64,000 bases of DNA from Cherax quadricarinatus (lineage: Eukaryota > Arthropoda > Malacostraca > Decapoda > Parastacidae): NCBI RefSeq assembly GCF_038502225.1, contig NW_027195379.1, forward strand, positions 45,001 through 109,000. Reading direction: 5' to 3'. Numbering within the stretch: the first letter of the stretch is position 1; each line of letters begins with the position of its first letter. Both the position numbers and the translations under genes were made by a program. The notes beneath the pieces were generated by a model. It worked only from the letters and a program-made list of their open reading frames with translations. It made no database searches and was not told the DNA's origin. Shown here one piece after another: positions 43,481 to 54,006 of this stretch.

Positions 43481-45022
43481 ACCTACCTGGAGTTTACCTG
43501 GAGAGAGTTTCGAGGGTCAACGCCCCCGCAGCCCGGTCTGTGACCAGGCCTCCTGGTGGATCAGCGCCTGATCAACCAGGCTGTTGCTGCTGGCTGCACG
43601 CAAACCAACGTACAAGCCACAGCCCGGCTGATCAGGAACTGACTTTAGGTGCTTGTCCAGTGCCAGCTTGAAGACTGCCAGGGGTCTGTTGGTAATCCCC
43701 CTTATGTGTGCTGGGAGGCAGTTGAACAGTCTCGGGCCCCTGACACTTATTGTATGGTCTCTTAACGTGCTAGTGACACCCCTGCTTTTCATTGGGGTGA
43801 TGGTGCATCGTCTGCCAAGTCTTTTGCTTTCGTAGCGAGTGATTTTCGTGTGCAAGTTCGGTACTAGTCCCTCTAGGATTTTCCAGGTGTATATAATCAT
43901 GTATCTCTCCCTCCTGCGTTCCAGGGAATACAGGTTTAGAAACCTCAAGCGCTCCCAGTAATTGAGGCGTTTTATCTCCGTTATGCACGCCGTGAAAGTT
44001 CTCTGTACATTTTCTAGGTCGGCAATTTCACCTGCCTTGAAAGGTGCTGTTAGAGTGCAGCAATATTCCAGCCTAGATAGAACAAGTGACCTGAAGAGTG
44101 TCATCATGGGCTTGGCCTCCCTAGTTTTGAAGGTTCTCATTATCCATCCTGTCATTTTTCTAGCAGATGCGATTGATACAATGTTATGGTCCTTGAAGGT
44201 GAGATCCTCCGACATAATCACTCCCAGGTCTTTGACGTTGGTGTTTCGCTCTATTTTGTGGCCAGAATTTGTTTTGTACTCTGATGAAGATTTAATTTCC
44301 TCATGTTTACCATATCTGAGTAATTGAAATTTCTCATCGTTGAACTTCATATTGTTTTCTGCAGCCCACTGAAAGATTTGGCTGATGTCCGCCTGGAGCC
44401 TTGCAGTGTCTGCAATGGAAGACACTGTCATGCAGATTCGGGTGTCATCTGCAAAGGAAGACACGGTGCTGTGGCTGACATCCTTGTCTATGTCGGATAT
44501 GAGGATGAGGAACAAGATGGGAGCTAGTACTGTGCCTTGTGGAACAGAGCTTTTCACCGTAGCTGCCTCGGACTTTACTCTGTTGACGACTACTGTGTTC
44601 TGTTAGTGAGGAAATTATAGATCCATCGACCGACTTTTCCTGTTATTCCTTTAGCACGCATTTTGTGCGCTATTACGCCATGGTCACACTTGTCGAAGGC
44701 TTTTGCAAAGTCTGTATATATTACATCTGCATTCTTTTTGTCTTCTAGTGCATTTAGGACCTTGTCGTAGTGATCCAGTAGTTGAGACAGACAGGAGCGA
44801 CGTGTTCTAAACCCATGTTGCCCTGGGTTGTGTAACTGATGGGTTTCTAGATGGGTGGTGATCTTGCTTCTTAGGACCCTTTCAAAGATTTTTATGATAT
44901 GGGATGTTAGTGCTATTGGTCTGTAGTTCTTTGCTGTTGCTTTACTGCCCCCTTTGTGGAGTGGGGCTATGTCTGTTGTTTTTAGTAACTGAGGGACGAC
45001 CCCCGTGTCCATGCTCCCTAGA
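43481..45022 (-). mobile_element. CR1-like LINE family L, RT half (copy 5)
   Basis: It covers the C-terminal end, the RT C-terminal half (open 346 codons, 44557-43517) and the RT N-terminal half (45045-44590). The 5' truncation falls at ccatgctccct (about 45022), beyond which unrelated sequence begins. It is the best preserved RT C-terminal half of the family in this window. Confidence 0.87.
43517..45015 (-). pseudogene. Family-L reverse transcriptase (copy 5)
   Basis: The N-terminal half has APLHKGGSKATAKNYRPIAL, ERVLRSKITTHLETHQLHN, GFRTRRSCLSQLLDHYDKVL and the catalytic VIYTDFAKAFDKCDHG. After a small break near 44560-44590, the long frame has SSVPQGTVLAPILFLILISD, the catalytic VSSFADDTRICMTV box, QIFQWAAENNMKFNDEKFQL and LVLSRLEYCC. 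It ends LDKHLKSVPDQPGCGLYVGL and SNSLVDQALIHQ. Only one frame break separates the two RT halves; the endonuclease is missing. Confidence 0.85.
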
Positions 45023-45196
45023 CATGAGAAAATGGGTGTGTGCACTCACTGTGTTCCATATTAAAATAATTAGGGATTCCTGGGTACCATATGCTCTTTT
45101 TTCCTTTTAAAAGAAAAGATTTATTTTTTCCTCAAAAAATTTGGGGCGCTACGTGAGTGAACGTATATATATACGTTTGGACCGTTTAAGGGTTAA
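45023..45196. mobile_element. Possible piggyBac-like end (solitary)
   Basis: The stretch ends with acgtttggaccgtttaagggTTAA. The last bases resemble the end of the piggyBac at 34479 (GGACCCTGAAAGGG then TTAA), and an ACGTATATATATACGT palindrome precedes it. The opposite end is not recognised, so it may be a truncated MITE. Confidence 0.4.
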
Positions 45197-46310
45197 TGTA
45201 AAGAATTTAGTCCATTGTGTGGTCTGAAACTGTGTGGAGAGGGAGTGCATGACATGTCGGTCTTTTCTGAGTAAAAAGGGAAGGTAACGAAGTAACATCA
45301 TTAGGAGATTGTCGTTGACCTTCAGAAGTGGGACCAGAGTTGGACCGATGTGGGATGGGCTGGCGATTCAAAAATCGCTGCACTGTAGAGGGAGAAGCCA
45401 GAAGCATAGTCAAAGGAGAGTGGAGGTCAGACAAATCAAAGGAGTCAGTGGAAGCCCTGGTATCTGAAGCTGGTGAGGAAACAGCACCAGCAAGAGGTAC
45501 AGGGGCCTTAGGAATGTCCGAAGACTGACCAAAAGACGAGGCGAGGGGTGCAGTAACAATAAGGGGCCCGGGGGTAGCGGGGTCATGGATTGGGTACTCC
45601 ATGGTTAGGTTGCTTCTTTCTTTTTTTTTTCTTAAAAACAAAAAGTAAAGAAAATAAAAAAATAAAAAAAGGGGGGACCAGGGAGGGATAGTTCCTGGGA
45701 GGAATGAGAGGGCCAGAAATCTCCCTCCATGCCCAAGAGGACCTCAGCACCATAAGTAGTGCAGATGCAGCATGAAACCCATGCCATGCCATGCCATACC
45801 CTACCCATCATGCCAGTAAACCAGCAATCCAGGATAGCAACCTCACATCTGCCGAGCTACCTCGGTGGACAAAAGAGGGCGGCCGGATATCCACCACAAA
45901 GCATACCTCCTTCGGCCACCACCCCCAGAATCCGAAAGGTGGCTTCCAGAGACACACCCGTCGCCCGAAAGACACCCAAAGCCACCCTCTGGGATACTGG
46001 AGAGGGAGCGTGACATCCCCAGGCGATCCAGATTCCACGGCAAACTACGCCACCGCAAAGAACCTCAATGGAATGGGGTGGGCCCTGGTACCCTTTCCTC
46101 TACCCAGGAGCTAGCACACCTGTGGGAAAAATCCTAAAGGCCAAAAAAGGAAGGGCAAAAGGGAGGGGTGAGGAGGAGGAAAGGAAAAAGGGGAGGATGG
46201 GATAGGGAAGGGGGATTGGGGGGTAATTAGGTTCGGTCTGAGGAAGGAGACCGACAGGTCTAATTCCTCAGACCAAGAGCCTCTTCACCATGCCAAGGAG
46301 CCCCCCTTGA
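45197..46310 (-). mobile_element. I-clade LINE 5' part: leader and ORF1 N-terminus
   Basis: From a GC-rich leader (46310-45650), ATG at 45602 opens a 132-codon frame to 45207. It begins MEYPIHDPATPGPLIVTAP and is rich in Ser and Pro (QRFLNRQPIPHRSNSGP). This fits the poorly conserved N-terminus of gag-like ORF1 in I-clade LINEs. The assignment rests on composition and on I-clade 3' sequence immediately upstream at 46380-46736, and is not certain. Confidence 0.5.
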
Positions 46311-46379
46311 AGAGGACAAAGTTTGTTCCTCATTGCTCTGAAGATTTTTTTTATATTTATATTCTTGGTCAGTTCAGCA

Positions 46380-46736
46380 ATCTTTATTATTATAAAAAAG
46401 AAGTGCTAAGCCACAAGGGCTATACAGCACTGCACGGTAGGGAAGGAAGCGAGGGTATCGGGCGGCAGAAGGGGGGGAGGGATGATTAGTAGGCTACATA
46501 AAACAGCAAGCCAGGGGATAGTGCGGTGGTAGAGGGTAGCAAGAGATTGAGGTAGAAAGGGCTGAAGGTATCATCATCAGAGTTTGTGGAGTAAGTCAGT
46601 TGTTGTCAAGAAGTCAATGGTAGAGTCCGGATGAAAGGTGGGTCCATCAGCGAGAAGGGAAGGTAAAGAGAGAGCAGCGGAGCGAAGACGACATTGGAGG
46701 TAAATTCTGCCTGCTCGTTGATAAAGTGGGCAGTCT
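46380..46736 (-). mobile_element. I-clade LINE 3' end fragment
   Basis: It matches 37100-37450: gaagtgctaagccacaaggg, agggaaggaagcgag, gattgaggtagaaagggctg and gagtccggatgaaaggtggg recur in order. The break at aagtgggcagtct joins it directly to an RTE tail. Confidence 0.85.
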
Positions 46737-46815
46737 GGCCATTTCTCACCGACGTAGGGTGACCGAGAAAAGAAACGCTTTTGCCATCATTCACACTATC
46801 ACTCTTGCCAGAGGT
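46737..46815 (-). mobile_element. RTE-like 3' tail fragment
   Basis: The minus strand reads ctctggcaagagtgatag, gtgaatgatggcaaaagcg, then ttctcggtcaccctacgtcgg, corresponding to the final 80 bp of the RTE-like LINE. It is fused head-on to the I-clade fragment without a target duplication. Confidence 0.7.
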
Positions 46816-46959
46816 GCACAGATACAACGGTTAACAAAAAAATTGTCTCAAAATATCTACAATATGATAAAGCATAGTAATTAATCCTTAGCAATCAATC
46901 ATGATTGAAATTTTTATATACAAAATCAACAAATTTATCTTAATCAAAATAAACATGCA

Positions 46960-47335
46960 AAATGTAGGTAGTAGGTTGGTAAGACAGCAACCACCCAGGG
47001 AGGTACCACCGTCCTGCCAAGTGAGTGTAAAACAAAAGCATTTATTTGTTTTACATGATGGTAGGATTGCTGGTGTCTTTTTTCTGTCACATAAACATGC
47101 AAGATTTCAGGTACGTCTTGCTACTACTACTTACACTTAGGTCACACTACACATACATGCACAAGCATATATATACACACACCTCTGGGTTTTCTATTTT
47201 CTTTCTAGTTCTTGTTTATTTCCTCTTATCACCATGGGGAAGTCGAACAGAATTCTTCCTCCGTAAGCCATGCATGTTGTAAGAGGATACTAAAATGCTG
47301 GGAGCAAGGGGCTAGTAACCCCTTCTGTACAAATT
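46960..47335 (+). mobile_element. RTE-like 3' UTR, plus strand
   Basis: Phrases in order are ggttggtaagacagcaacca, gaggtaccaccgtcctgcca, tgatggtaggattgctggtg, cctcttatcaccatggggaa, gaattcttcctccgtaagcc and actaaaatgctgggagcaag. These match the RTE tails at 26360-26712 and the piece at 27035-27110. It stops before the terminal box and abuts a Tigger remnant. Confidence 0.6.
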
Positions 47336-48240
47336 GCTTGCAGCTGCTAAATAAGTCACCATGGGCCCAAGGAAAGCTAGTGCAAGCCCTTTGGTAAAGA
47401 AATTGAGGAACATGATCCAGAGGGATTTTGAAGGGTTTGAGGCAGACTGACCTTGCCGACCCTCTGCCTGTTGTGGAAGGTGTTGTGGCATTGGGCAAAT
47501 CCATGGGGTTGGAGGCGAGTGACGGGGATATGGAAGAGTTGGTGGAGGACCACAGAGAAGAGTAACCACTGACAAACTGCAAGAGCTTCAACTGGAACAG
47601 CATCAGACCACAGCTGAGTAACTTGCTTCAGAGGAGGAGGAAAGGAGTGAAGGAGGTACCTTCTTCAGTGATTAAGGACATGTGTTCAAAGTGGAATTAG
47701 TTGCAAAGTTTTGTTCAAAAGTATCACCCTGACCAAGCTGAAACAAGCCATATCTGCAACATGTTCAGTGACAGACCCATGTCCCACTTCAGGGAAATCT
47801 TAAAGAAACGCCAGGAACAGAGCTCTGGACAGATATTTTGTGCGACAGGGGTCCAATGACTCAAGTTGTTCCCAGTGTCTTTAAAAAACAAAGAAGGGAA
47901 GTAACCCCAGATAAGGACTTCATACCTGAAGTCCTAATGGAAGGAGATTCTCCTTCCAAACAATAGTGTACGCCTTCCTCCTATACCTCCTCCCATCTTC
48001 CATCCACCCACAAGTCTTCAGTAAAGGTAAGTGTAATAGTATTTTTTATATGTATGTACTTGATTTCTAATTGATTTCAATATGTAAATCTTTATTTAAT
48101 TTGAAAAAAAAAATTATTTTAATACTTTTGTTTGTCGGGAATGGATTAATTTTATTTCCATTATTTCTTATGGGGAAAATGGTTCTTAGATTCGGCAGGC
48201 GCTCTGGAACGGATTAATCACGAAACTCGGGGGTCCACTG
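47336..48240 (+). mobile_element. Internally deleted Tigger-like element
   Basis: A leader and ATG (47361) give MGPRKASASPLVKKLRN. The sequence then jumps to the C-terminal tail (ccagagggattttgaagg, ggcattgggcaaatccatgg), ending with tccttccaaacaatag. The DDE core is deleted. The 3' terminal repeat (CAGTGGACCCCCGAGTTTCG read inward) ends at 48240 and is followed by TA. No 5' repeat is seen. It belongs to the same subfamily as 22850-23167. Confidence 0.75.
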
Positions 48241-48335
48241 TACTAAAGAGTTCTTCCATACAATATTTTTATAACATTTTATTCTACAAAATATTTCTAC
48301 CCCCAAAATATGTTTGAAAATCAATAAGTACATAC

Positions 48336-48549
48336 CTAAGATCATGTTCTATTCTGTCAAGTTCCACGTGGTGGGCTTCACAGAATCTTTCCCTTTCCTG
48401 GAGCCTCTGTTTAAGTTCATGCATTTCCATCTCTTGATTTTTTATGTGCAACTGATGGCTTACATGGAGAGTAGCTAATTTGCTACTCTTTATTTCTTGC
48501 ACCTTCTCCATGCGCCTTCTAAGCGAAGAAGTTGCGTTCACCGGTTTTC
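48336..48549 (-). CDS. Coiled-coil exon, probable kinesin-14 stalk
   Basis: Minus-strand splice sites are good (acceptor AATTGCCAG|G, donor CTTAG|GTATGT). The 214-bp exon reads KPVNATSSLRRRMEKVQEIK, LATLHVSHQLHIKNQEMEM and HELKQRLQERERFCEAHHVE, ending LDRIEHDLR. It is highly charged with heptad-like leucines, as expected for a stalk or neck. It enters in phase 1 and exits in phase 2, while the E-type P-loop exons enter in phase 1. At least one exon (neck and first motor strands) must therefore lie between them; I did not find it. Membership in the kinesin gene is inferred from strand, neighbourhood and coiled-coil character. Confidence 0.65.
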
Positions 48550-48631
48550 CTGGCAATTAAAGTCAAGAAATAAGTATTAATCAACTATTTTAACCCATAT
48601 ATACTTGCAATTAATCTCAAATAGAACCTAC

Positions 48632-48680
48632 CAAACAGTATATCATCTTCCTCAAACATTTTACCAAAGTCATCAACTAC
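48632..48680 (-). CDS. Small upstream exon joined to the coiled-coil exon
   Basis: The minus strand reads VVDDFGKMFEEDDILF and ends at donor TTTG|GTAGGT. Splicing over the 82-bp intron gives EEDDILFGKPVNATSS in frame. The 5' border is unclear because the sequence runs into the CTAGTCCACTAC microrepeat at 48680, so this exon may be truncated there by the same rearrangement that cut the E-b exons. Confidence 0.5.
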
Positions 48681-48716
48681 TAGTCCACTACCACTACTAG
48701 TCCACTACACAGCAAC

Positions 48717-48854
48717 CAAATACACATGCATTGTGTCCGTCTATTACAGACTGACAGAGATGTGATACTTCGAATATTTGTGCTTGTGTTCCAGTTGGCC
48801 CGTAAACCTGATCAAAAGTGAACTCACTCCTTTTGTTTGTGCTTCCATTTTGAT
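48717..48854 (-). pseudogene. Kinesin-14 exon, E-b type, truncated (copy 2)
   Basis: It is as 31360-31500, with an in-frame 3-bp deletion in the codons around IFEE. It ends at the same point after ACVF and lies directly next to the small exon at 48632 through a CTAGTCCACTAC duplication. Confidence 0.8.
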
Positions 48855-48896
48855 CTAGAAAAAAATAACATTTAATTGGTTATGGTTTATTTGCTG

Positions 48897-49145
48897 CTTC
48901 TTTTTCGGATCACCTTACCTCAGTGGGAGACGGCCGATATGTTAAAAAATAAAAATGGTTTACTGCAGTAAGGTGGACAAGGAAGGTATCCCTAATCTTG
49001 GTATGGTATCTCATGTTGCAAATAATATTTTGAAGGAAAAGAAGCCTCTTTGCTGCACTGTCTAATACTACTCCAATTTCATCGCATACAAGCGATAGAG
49101 AAATATGGAAAATACAGAATGAATGTACTGTATAGTCTATTATAA
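48897..49145. repeat. RTE tail plus short K block, copy 5
   Basis: Short form, leading to the minisatellite. A 4-bp deletion (ctgcactgtctaat where others have ctgcactacgtctaat) distinguishes it. Confidence 0.75.
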
Positions 49146-49700
49146 TAAAATACTGACCACTACTAGTCCACTACGCAACCAACTACCAACCAGTGAGAGA
49201 AATGAAACCATCACTACACCATCACTACACCATCACTAAACTATCATAACCTATGATAGATAAGGTAATCTGCAACTCGTCCAACTACCACTGCCACCAC
49301 TACACAACCAGCAATGAGACAGTGAAGGGCAACACTACAGGACTAGCCAGTAACTATCACCACTACTTTATCTTCCAATTACCACCACCACTAAACTAAC
49401 TACTACAACCACTACACAGCTAGTAATGAGACTATGGATGGAACCCCTACACAACCAACAACGAAACAGTGGAGAACACTACACAACCAACCAACTACCA
49501 TCGCCACTATTCAACCAACAATGAAACAATGGAGAACACTACACAACCAACAATGTAACAGTGGAGAACACTACACAACCAACTACCATCACCACTATAC
49601 AACCAACAATGGAACAGTGGAGAACACTACACAATCAGCAATGGAGATGGTGGATGATACCACCACACAACCAAGTACATACAACCATGAAAACCAATAA
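49146..49700 (+). repeat. CACTACACAACCAAC minisatellite, copy 3
   Basis: This is the same array with an extra caccatcacta unit near 49215-49225. The shared spacer 49701-49880 follows and then the first 35 bp of the family-L LINE 3' end. Confidence 0.85.
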
Positions 49701-49911
49701 TACATGCCACCAAAACTGAAGTCAAACTCCACACATTACTAAAAAAAAATTATTCCATGTTGACTATTTTCTATCTGGTATCTGGAAACAGTCATGACTG
49801 CATCAAATCTTACCTAGTTATATTTATTTTTCCACTATCATTATTATTGTGGTCTGCAAAAGGAAGCATAAAACCTACCTGGAGTTTACCTGGAGAGAGT
49901 TTCGAGGGTCA

Positions 49912-50383
49912 ACTCTTACCCATCATCTGGTGAGCTATCTCATAATGATCAGCTATCGACGCAGTTTCTATTAGCGTTGAGGCTGAACGTCCGATAAGGT
50001 AAGTATGTAGGTCGTCCGTCAAATAATTGAAGAAATCTTCATTTAAAATCAATTGAGAAAGGGATTCCACTGTATTGCAATTTGAAGCCCTAAGCCGTCT
50101 CTCAAATGCTGCCTGTTTCCCTCGGGCAAACTCTACCCAGGACTGCTGTGGGTTGCGCTTCAAAGTCCGGAATGACCGTAGATAACTAGCAGGCAACAAG
50201 TCGTAAGCGTCCAATACAGTTTTCTTTATTGTCTCGTAGTGAGAGTACTGGTCGAAGGGTAAGGACGCCGTGCTAGCCTGTGCTTTTTCCCGTCAAGGTA
50301 GTGTGTATCAGGGCCGCCCAATGTTCCCTGGGCCACTTCATAATTTGAGCCTGGTTTTCAAAGGCTTCAAAAAATGCGTCTCG
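49912..50383 (-). pseudogene. Ty3/Gypsy gag fragment inside a family-L LINE
   Basis: The minus strand reads DAFFEAFENQAQIMKWPREH, GKAQASTASLP, TVLDAYDLLPASYLRSF, SWVEFARGKQAAFERRL and DDLHTYLIGRSASTLIETAS. The KWP..HW, GKA, AY-LLPASY and VEFAR-K blocks are those of the capsid-like gag of Gypsy elements that also have SCAN-like folds. The first frame shifts at about 50290. It replaces about 225 bp of the LINE 3' end and has no LTR or pol attached. Confidence 0.75.
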
Positions 50384-52943
50384 GGCCCCTGACACTTATT
50401 GTATGGTCTCTTAACGTGCTAGTGACACCCCTGCTTTTCATTGGGGTGATGGTGCATCGTCTGCCAAGTTTTTTGCTTTCGTAGTGAGTGATTTTCGTGT
50501 GCAAGTTCGGTACTTGTCCCTCTAGGATTTTCCAGGTGTATATAATCATGTATCTCTCCCTCCTGCGTTCCAGGGAATACAGGTTTAGAAACCTCAAGTG
50601 CTCCCAGTAATTGAGGTGTTTTATCTCCGTTATGCGCGCCGTGAAAGTTCTCTGTACATTTTCTAGGTCGGCAATTTCACCTGCCTTGAAAGGTGCTGCT
50701 AGAGTGCAGCAATATTCCAGCCTAGATAGAACAAGTGACCTGAAGAGTGTCATCATGGGCTTGGCCTCCCTAGTTTTGAAGGTTCTCATTATCCATCCTG
50801 TCATTTTTCTAGCAGATGCGATTGATAAAATGTTATGGTCCTTGAAGGTGAGATCCTCCGACACAATCACTCCCAGGTCTTTGACGTTGGTGTTTCGCTC
50901 TATTTTGTGGCCAGAATTTGTTTTGTACTCTGATGATTTAATTTCCTCATGTTTACCATATCTGAGTAATTGAAATTTCTCATCGTTGAACTTCATATTG
51001 TTTTCTGCAGCCCACTGAAAGATTTGGCTGATGTCCGCCTGGAGCCTTGCAGTGTCTGCAATGGAAGACACTGTCATGCAGATTCGGGTGTCATCTGCAA
51101 AGGAAGACACGGTGCTGTGGCTGACATCCTTGTCTGTCGGATATGAGGATGAGGAACAAGATGGGAGCTAGTACTGTGCCTTGTGGAACAGAGCTTTTCA
51201 CTGTAGCTGCCTCGGACTTTACTCTGTTGACGACTACTGTGTTCTGTTAGTGAGGAAATTATAGACCCATCGACCGACTTTTCCTGTTATTCCTTTAGCA
51301 TGCATTTTGTGCTCTATTACGCCATGGTCACACTTGTCGAATGCTTTTGCAAAGTCTGTATATATTACATCTGCATTCTTTTTGTCTTCTAGTGCATTTA
51401 GGACCTTGTCGTAGTGATCCAGTAGTTGAGACAGACAGGAGCGACGTGTTCTAAACCCATGTTGCCCTGGGTTGTGTAAATGATGGGTTTCTAGATGGGT
51501 GGTGATCTTGCTTCTTAGGACCCTTTCAAAGATTTTTATGATATGGGATGTTAGTGCTATTGGTCTGTAGTTCTTTGCTGTTGCTTTACTGCCCCCTTTG
51601 TGGAGTGGGGCTATGTCTGTTGTTTTTAGTAACTGAGGGACGACCCCCGTGTCCATGCTCCCTCTCCATAGGATGGAAAAGGCTCGTGATAGGGGCTTCT
51701 TGCAGTTCTTGATGAACACCGAGTTCCACGAGTCTGGCCCTGGGGCAGAGTGCATGGGCATGTCATTTATCGCCTGTCCAAAGTCATTTGGCGTCAGAAT
51801 AACATCGGATAGGCTTGTGTTAACCAAATTTTGTGGCTCTCATAAATTCATTTTGATCTTCGACTCAGTCTGGTTAGCGGCTTGCTAAAAACCGAGTCAT
51901 ATTGGGACTTGAGTAGCTCACTCATTTCCTTGCTGTCATCTGTGTAGGACCCATCTTGTTTAAGTAGCGACCCAATACTGGACGTTGTTCTCGACTTAGA
52001 TTTGGCATAGAAGAAATACTTTGGGTTTCTTTAGATTTCATTTTATGGCTTTTAGTTCTTCCCGCAATTCCTGACTCCTATAAGATTCCTTTAGCTTAAG
52101 TTCGATGCTTGTTATTTCTCTGACCAGTGTCTCCCTACGCATTTCAGATATATTGACCTCTTTTAGCCGCTCTGTTATTCTTTTCCGTCGCCTGTAAAGG
52201 GAGCGCCTGTCTTTCTATTTTACATCTACTCCTTTTTCTTAGAGGAATAAGCGTTGTGCATACATCTAGTGCCACCAAGTTAATCTGTTCTAGGCGTAAG
52301 TTGGGGTCTGTGTTGCTTAGTATATCTTCCCAGCTTATATCGGTTAGGACTTGGTTTACTTGGTCCCACTTTGTTTTTGTTATTGAAGTTGAATTTGGTG
52401 AATGCTCCCTCGTGACTAATCTCATTTTGTCGGTCTGGGGCTCCACGCATACATGTCTGAACCTCAATTATGTTGTGATCTGAGTATATTGTTTTTGATA
52501 TGGGGACATTTCTTATCAGATCATCATTGTTAGTGAAGATGAGGTCTAGTGTATTCTCCAGTCTAGTAGGCTATTATTTGCTGGTTTAAGTTGAATTTTG
52601 TGCAGATATTGAAAAGCTCGTGTGAGTTTTCATCAGAGCTGCCTCCTGGTGTTATTACTGCAACAATATTATTTGCTATATTCCTCCATTTTAGGTGCCT
52701 TAAGTTGAAATCCCCCAGGAGCAAGATGTTGTGCAGGAGCTGGAAGATTTTCCAGACAGTGGTCAATTTTTAGCAGCTGTTCCTGGAATTGCTGGGATGT
52801 TGCATCTGGAGGCTTGTAGACTACCACAATGACTAGGTTTTGGTTCTCTACCTTTACTGCTAAAACTTCCACTACATCTTTTGAGGCATTTAGCAGTTCT
52901 GTGCAAACAAGTGACTTTGCAATTAGCTAGACCTGGCTCATGG
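50384..52943 (-). mobile_element. CR1-like LINE family L, long copy (copy 6)
   Basis: The order is endonuclease (52872-52563 and 52467-52144), RT N-terminal half (51827-51234, open 197 codons from SLSDVILTPNDFG to VYNFLTNRTQ) and RT C-terminal half (51110-50370). The last 225 bp before the 3' end are replaced by a Gypsy gag patch, and the 3' terminus reappears at 49880-49911. With copy 2 it is one of the two most complete members. Confidence 0.87.
51234..51827 (-). pseudogene. Family-L reverse transcriptase, N-terminal half (copy 6)
   Basis: A single open frame contains MPMHSAPGPDSWNSVFIKN, LLKTTDIAPLHKGGSKAT, NYRPIALTSHIIKIFERVL, GFRTRRSCLSQLLDHYDKVL and the catalytic VIYTDFAKAFDKCDHG. It is the longest undamaged RT N-terminal half of the family here; the catalytic FADD box lies in the next frame (51110-50370). 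Confidence 0.85.
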
Positions 52944-53085
52944 AGGTGGAAAAAGCAGTGGCAGCACTATGAAGAATTGGTGAGGGTGTTGCAGTTCAGA
53001 GGGTCATTTGAATACACACTTCTGGCAAAGTGGCGATTGAGTGAATGTTGGCGAATGTGTCAAATATACATAAAAAAAAAGCCTT
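52944..53085 (+). mobile_element. RTE-like 3' UTR fragment beside exon copy 3
   Basis: It is the same fragment as 16509-16680 and 30292-30440. Sequence 53086-53403 is shared with the other E-a copies and contains the degraded ggtccaagtcagacagaaac hairpin relic at about 53310-53330. Confidence 0.55.
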
Positions 53086-53403
53086 TAAATGAAAAACAAT
53101 TTACTAAATATAATTTACAGCCATTTTCATTATCATTTACCAAAAGCAATCAAACATGAATAACTTAAATTACTACAGAATTTAAGCAACCAAGTGCATA
53201 ATTATGGTAAAAGAAATACTCCAAGCATACTATATATACAAAGGTCTAGGAAAAATTACTTATTGAAAGACTAAATAGCAAAAAAAAAAGGCACAATACT
53301 GTGACTGTAAATGGTCCAAGTCAGACAGAAACGTCGTCGTAAGCTTCTCTCTTCTATGTGCGGGTTATTTGTGTATCGAAAGAAAATTTAAGAATTCTCA
53401 TAC

Positions 53404-53666
53404 CTCGTCCTTCAGCCCGTTTATTGTGAAGAAGATTTACTTCACCGTCCGAGCAATCACGCCCTGCTGCTCTTCGTTCTGAAGCACACCTTCCATTGTG
53501 TAAGTCTTTCCCGAGCCTGTTTGTCCATACGCCAATACACATGCGTTCTGTCCGTCTATTACCGACTGACAGAGCTGTGATATTTCTTCGAATATTTTTG
53601 TTTGTGTTGCTCTTGGCCCGTACACCTGATCGAAAGTGAATTCGCTCCTTTTGCTTCCATTTTGAT
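53404..53666 (-). pseudogene. Kinesin-14 P-loop exon, E-a type, copy 3
   Basis: The exon is 263 bp, as in copy 1, with acceptor, P-loop [28 protein letters not shown] and the same TAA (53437-53439), then the in-frame IFFTINGLKDE and donor. One residue differs from copy 1 (GVIA for GMIA). It lies upstream of the coiled-coil exons on the minus strand, so it is out of order for the gene. Confidence 0.85.
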
Positions 53667-53709
53667 CTAGAAAAAAATAACATTTAATTGGTTATGGTTT
53701 ATTTGCTGC

Positions 53710-53996
53710 TTCTTTTTCGGATCACCTTACCTCAGTGGGAGACGGCCCATATGTTAAAAAATAAAAATGGTTTACTGCAGTAAGGTGGACAAGGAAGGTA
53801 TCCCTAATCTTGGTATGGTATCTCATGTTGCAAATAATATTTTGAAGGAAAAGAAGCCTCTTTGCTGCACTACGTCTCTGTAATACTAATCCAATTTCAT
53901 CGCATACAAGCAATAAAGAGAAGTATGGAAAATACAGAATGAGTGTACTGTATAGTCTGTATTATAATAAAATACTGACTACCACTACTAGTCCAC
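53710..53996. repeat. RTE tail plus K block, copy 6
   Basis: Variant form with ctctgtaatactaatcc shared with 31064-31350, leading into the truncated E-b exon through actactagtccactacacag. Confidence 0.75.
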
Positions 53997-54006
53997 TACA
54001 CAGCAA

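Larger units (their letters stand above)
29198..44326. repeat. Large segmental duplication, copy A (matches 51844-64000)
   Basis: The block begins inside a family-L LINE at aaattcattttgatcttcga and runs through kinesin exon copies, TIR element, I-clade LINE, minisatellite and a second family-L LINE. Copy B has the same order at an offset of 22.65 kb before the piggyBac insertion and 19.67-19.69 kb after it. The difference equals the 2.96-kb piggyBac. Differences by eye are a few per kilobase plus small indels, so the duplication is recent. Confidence 0.9.
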
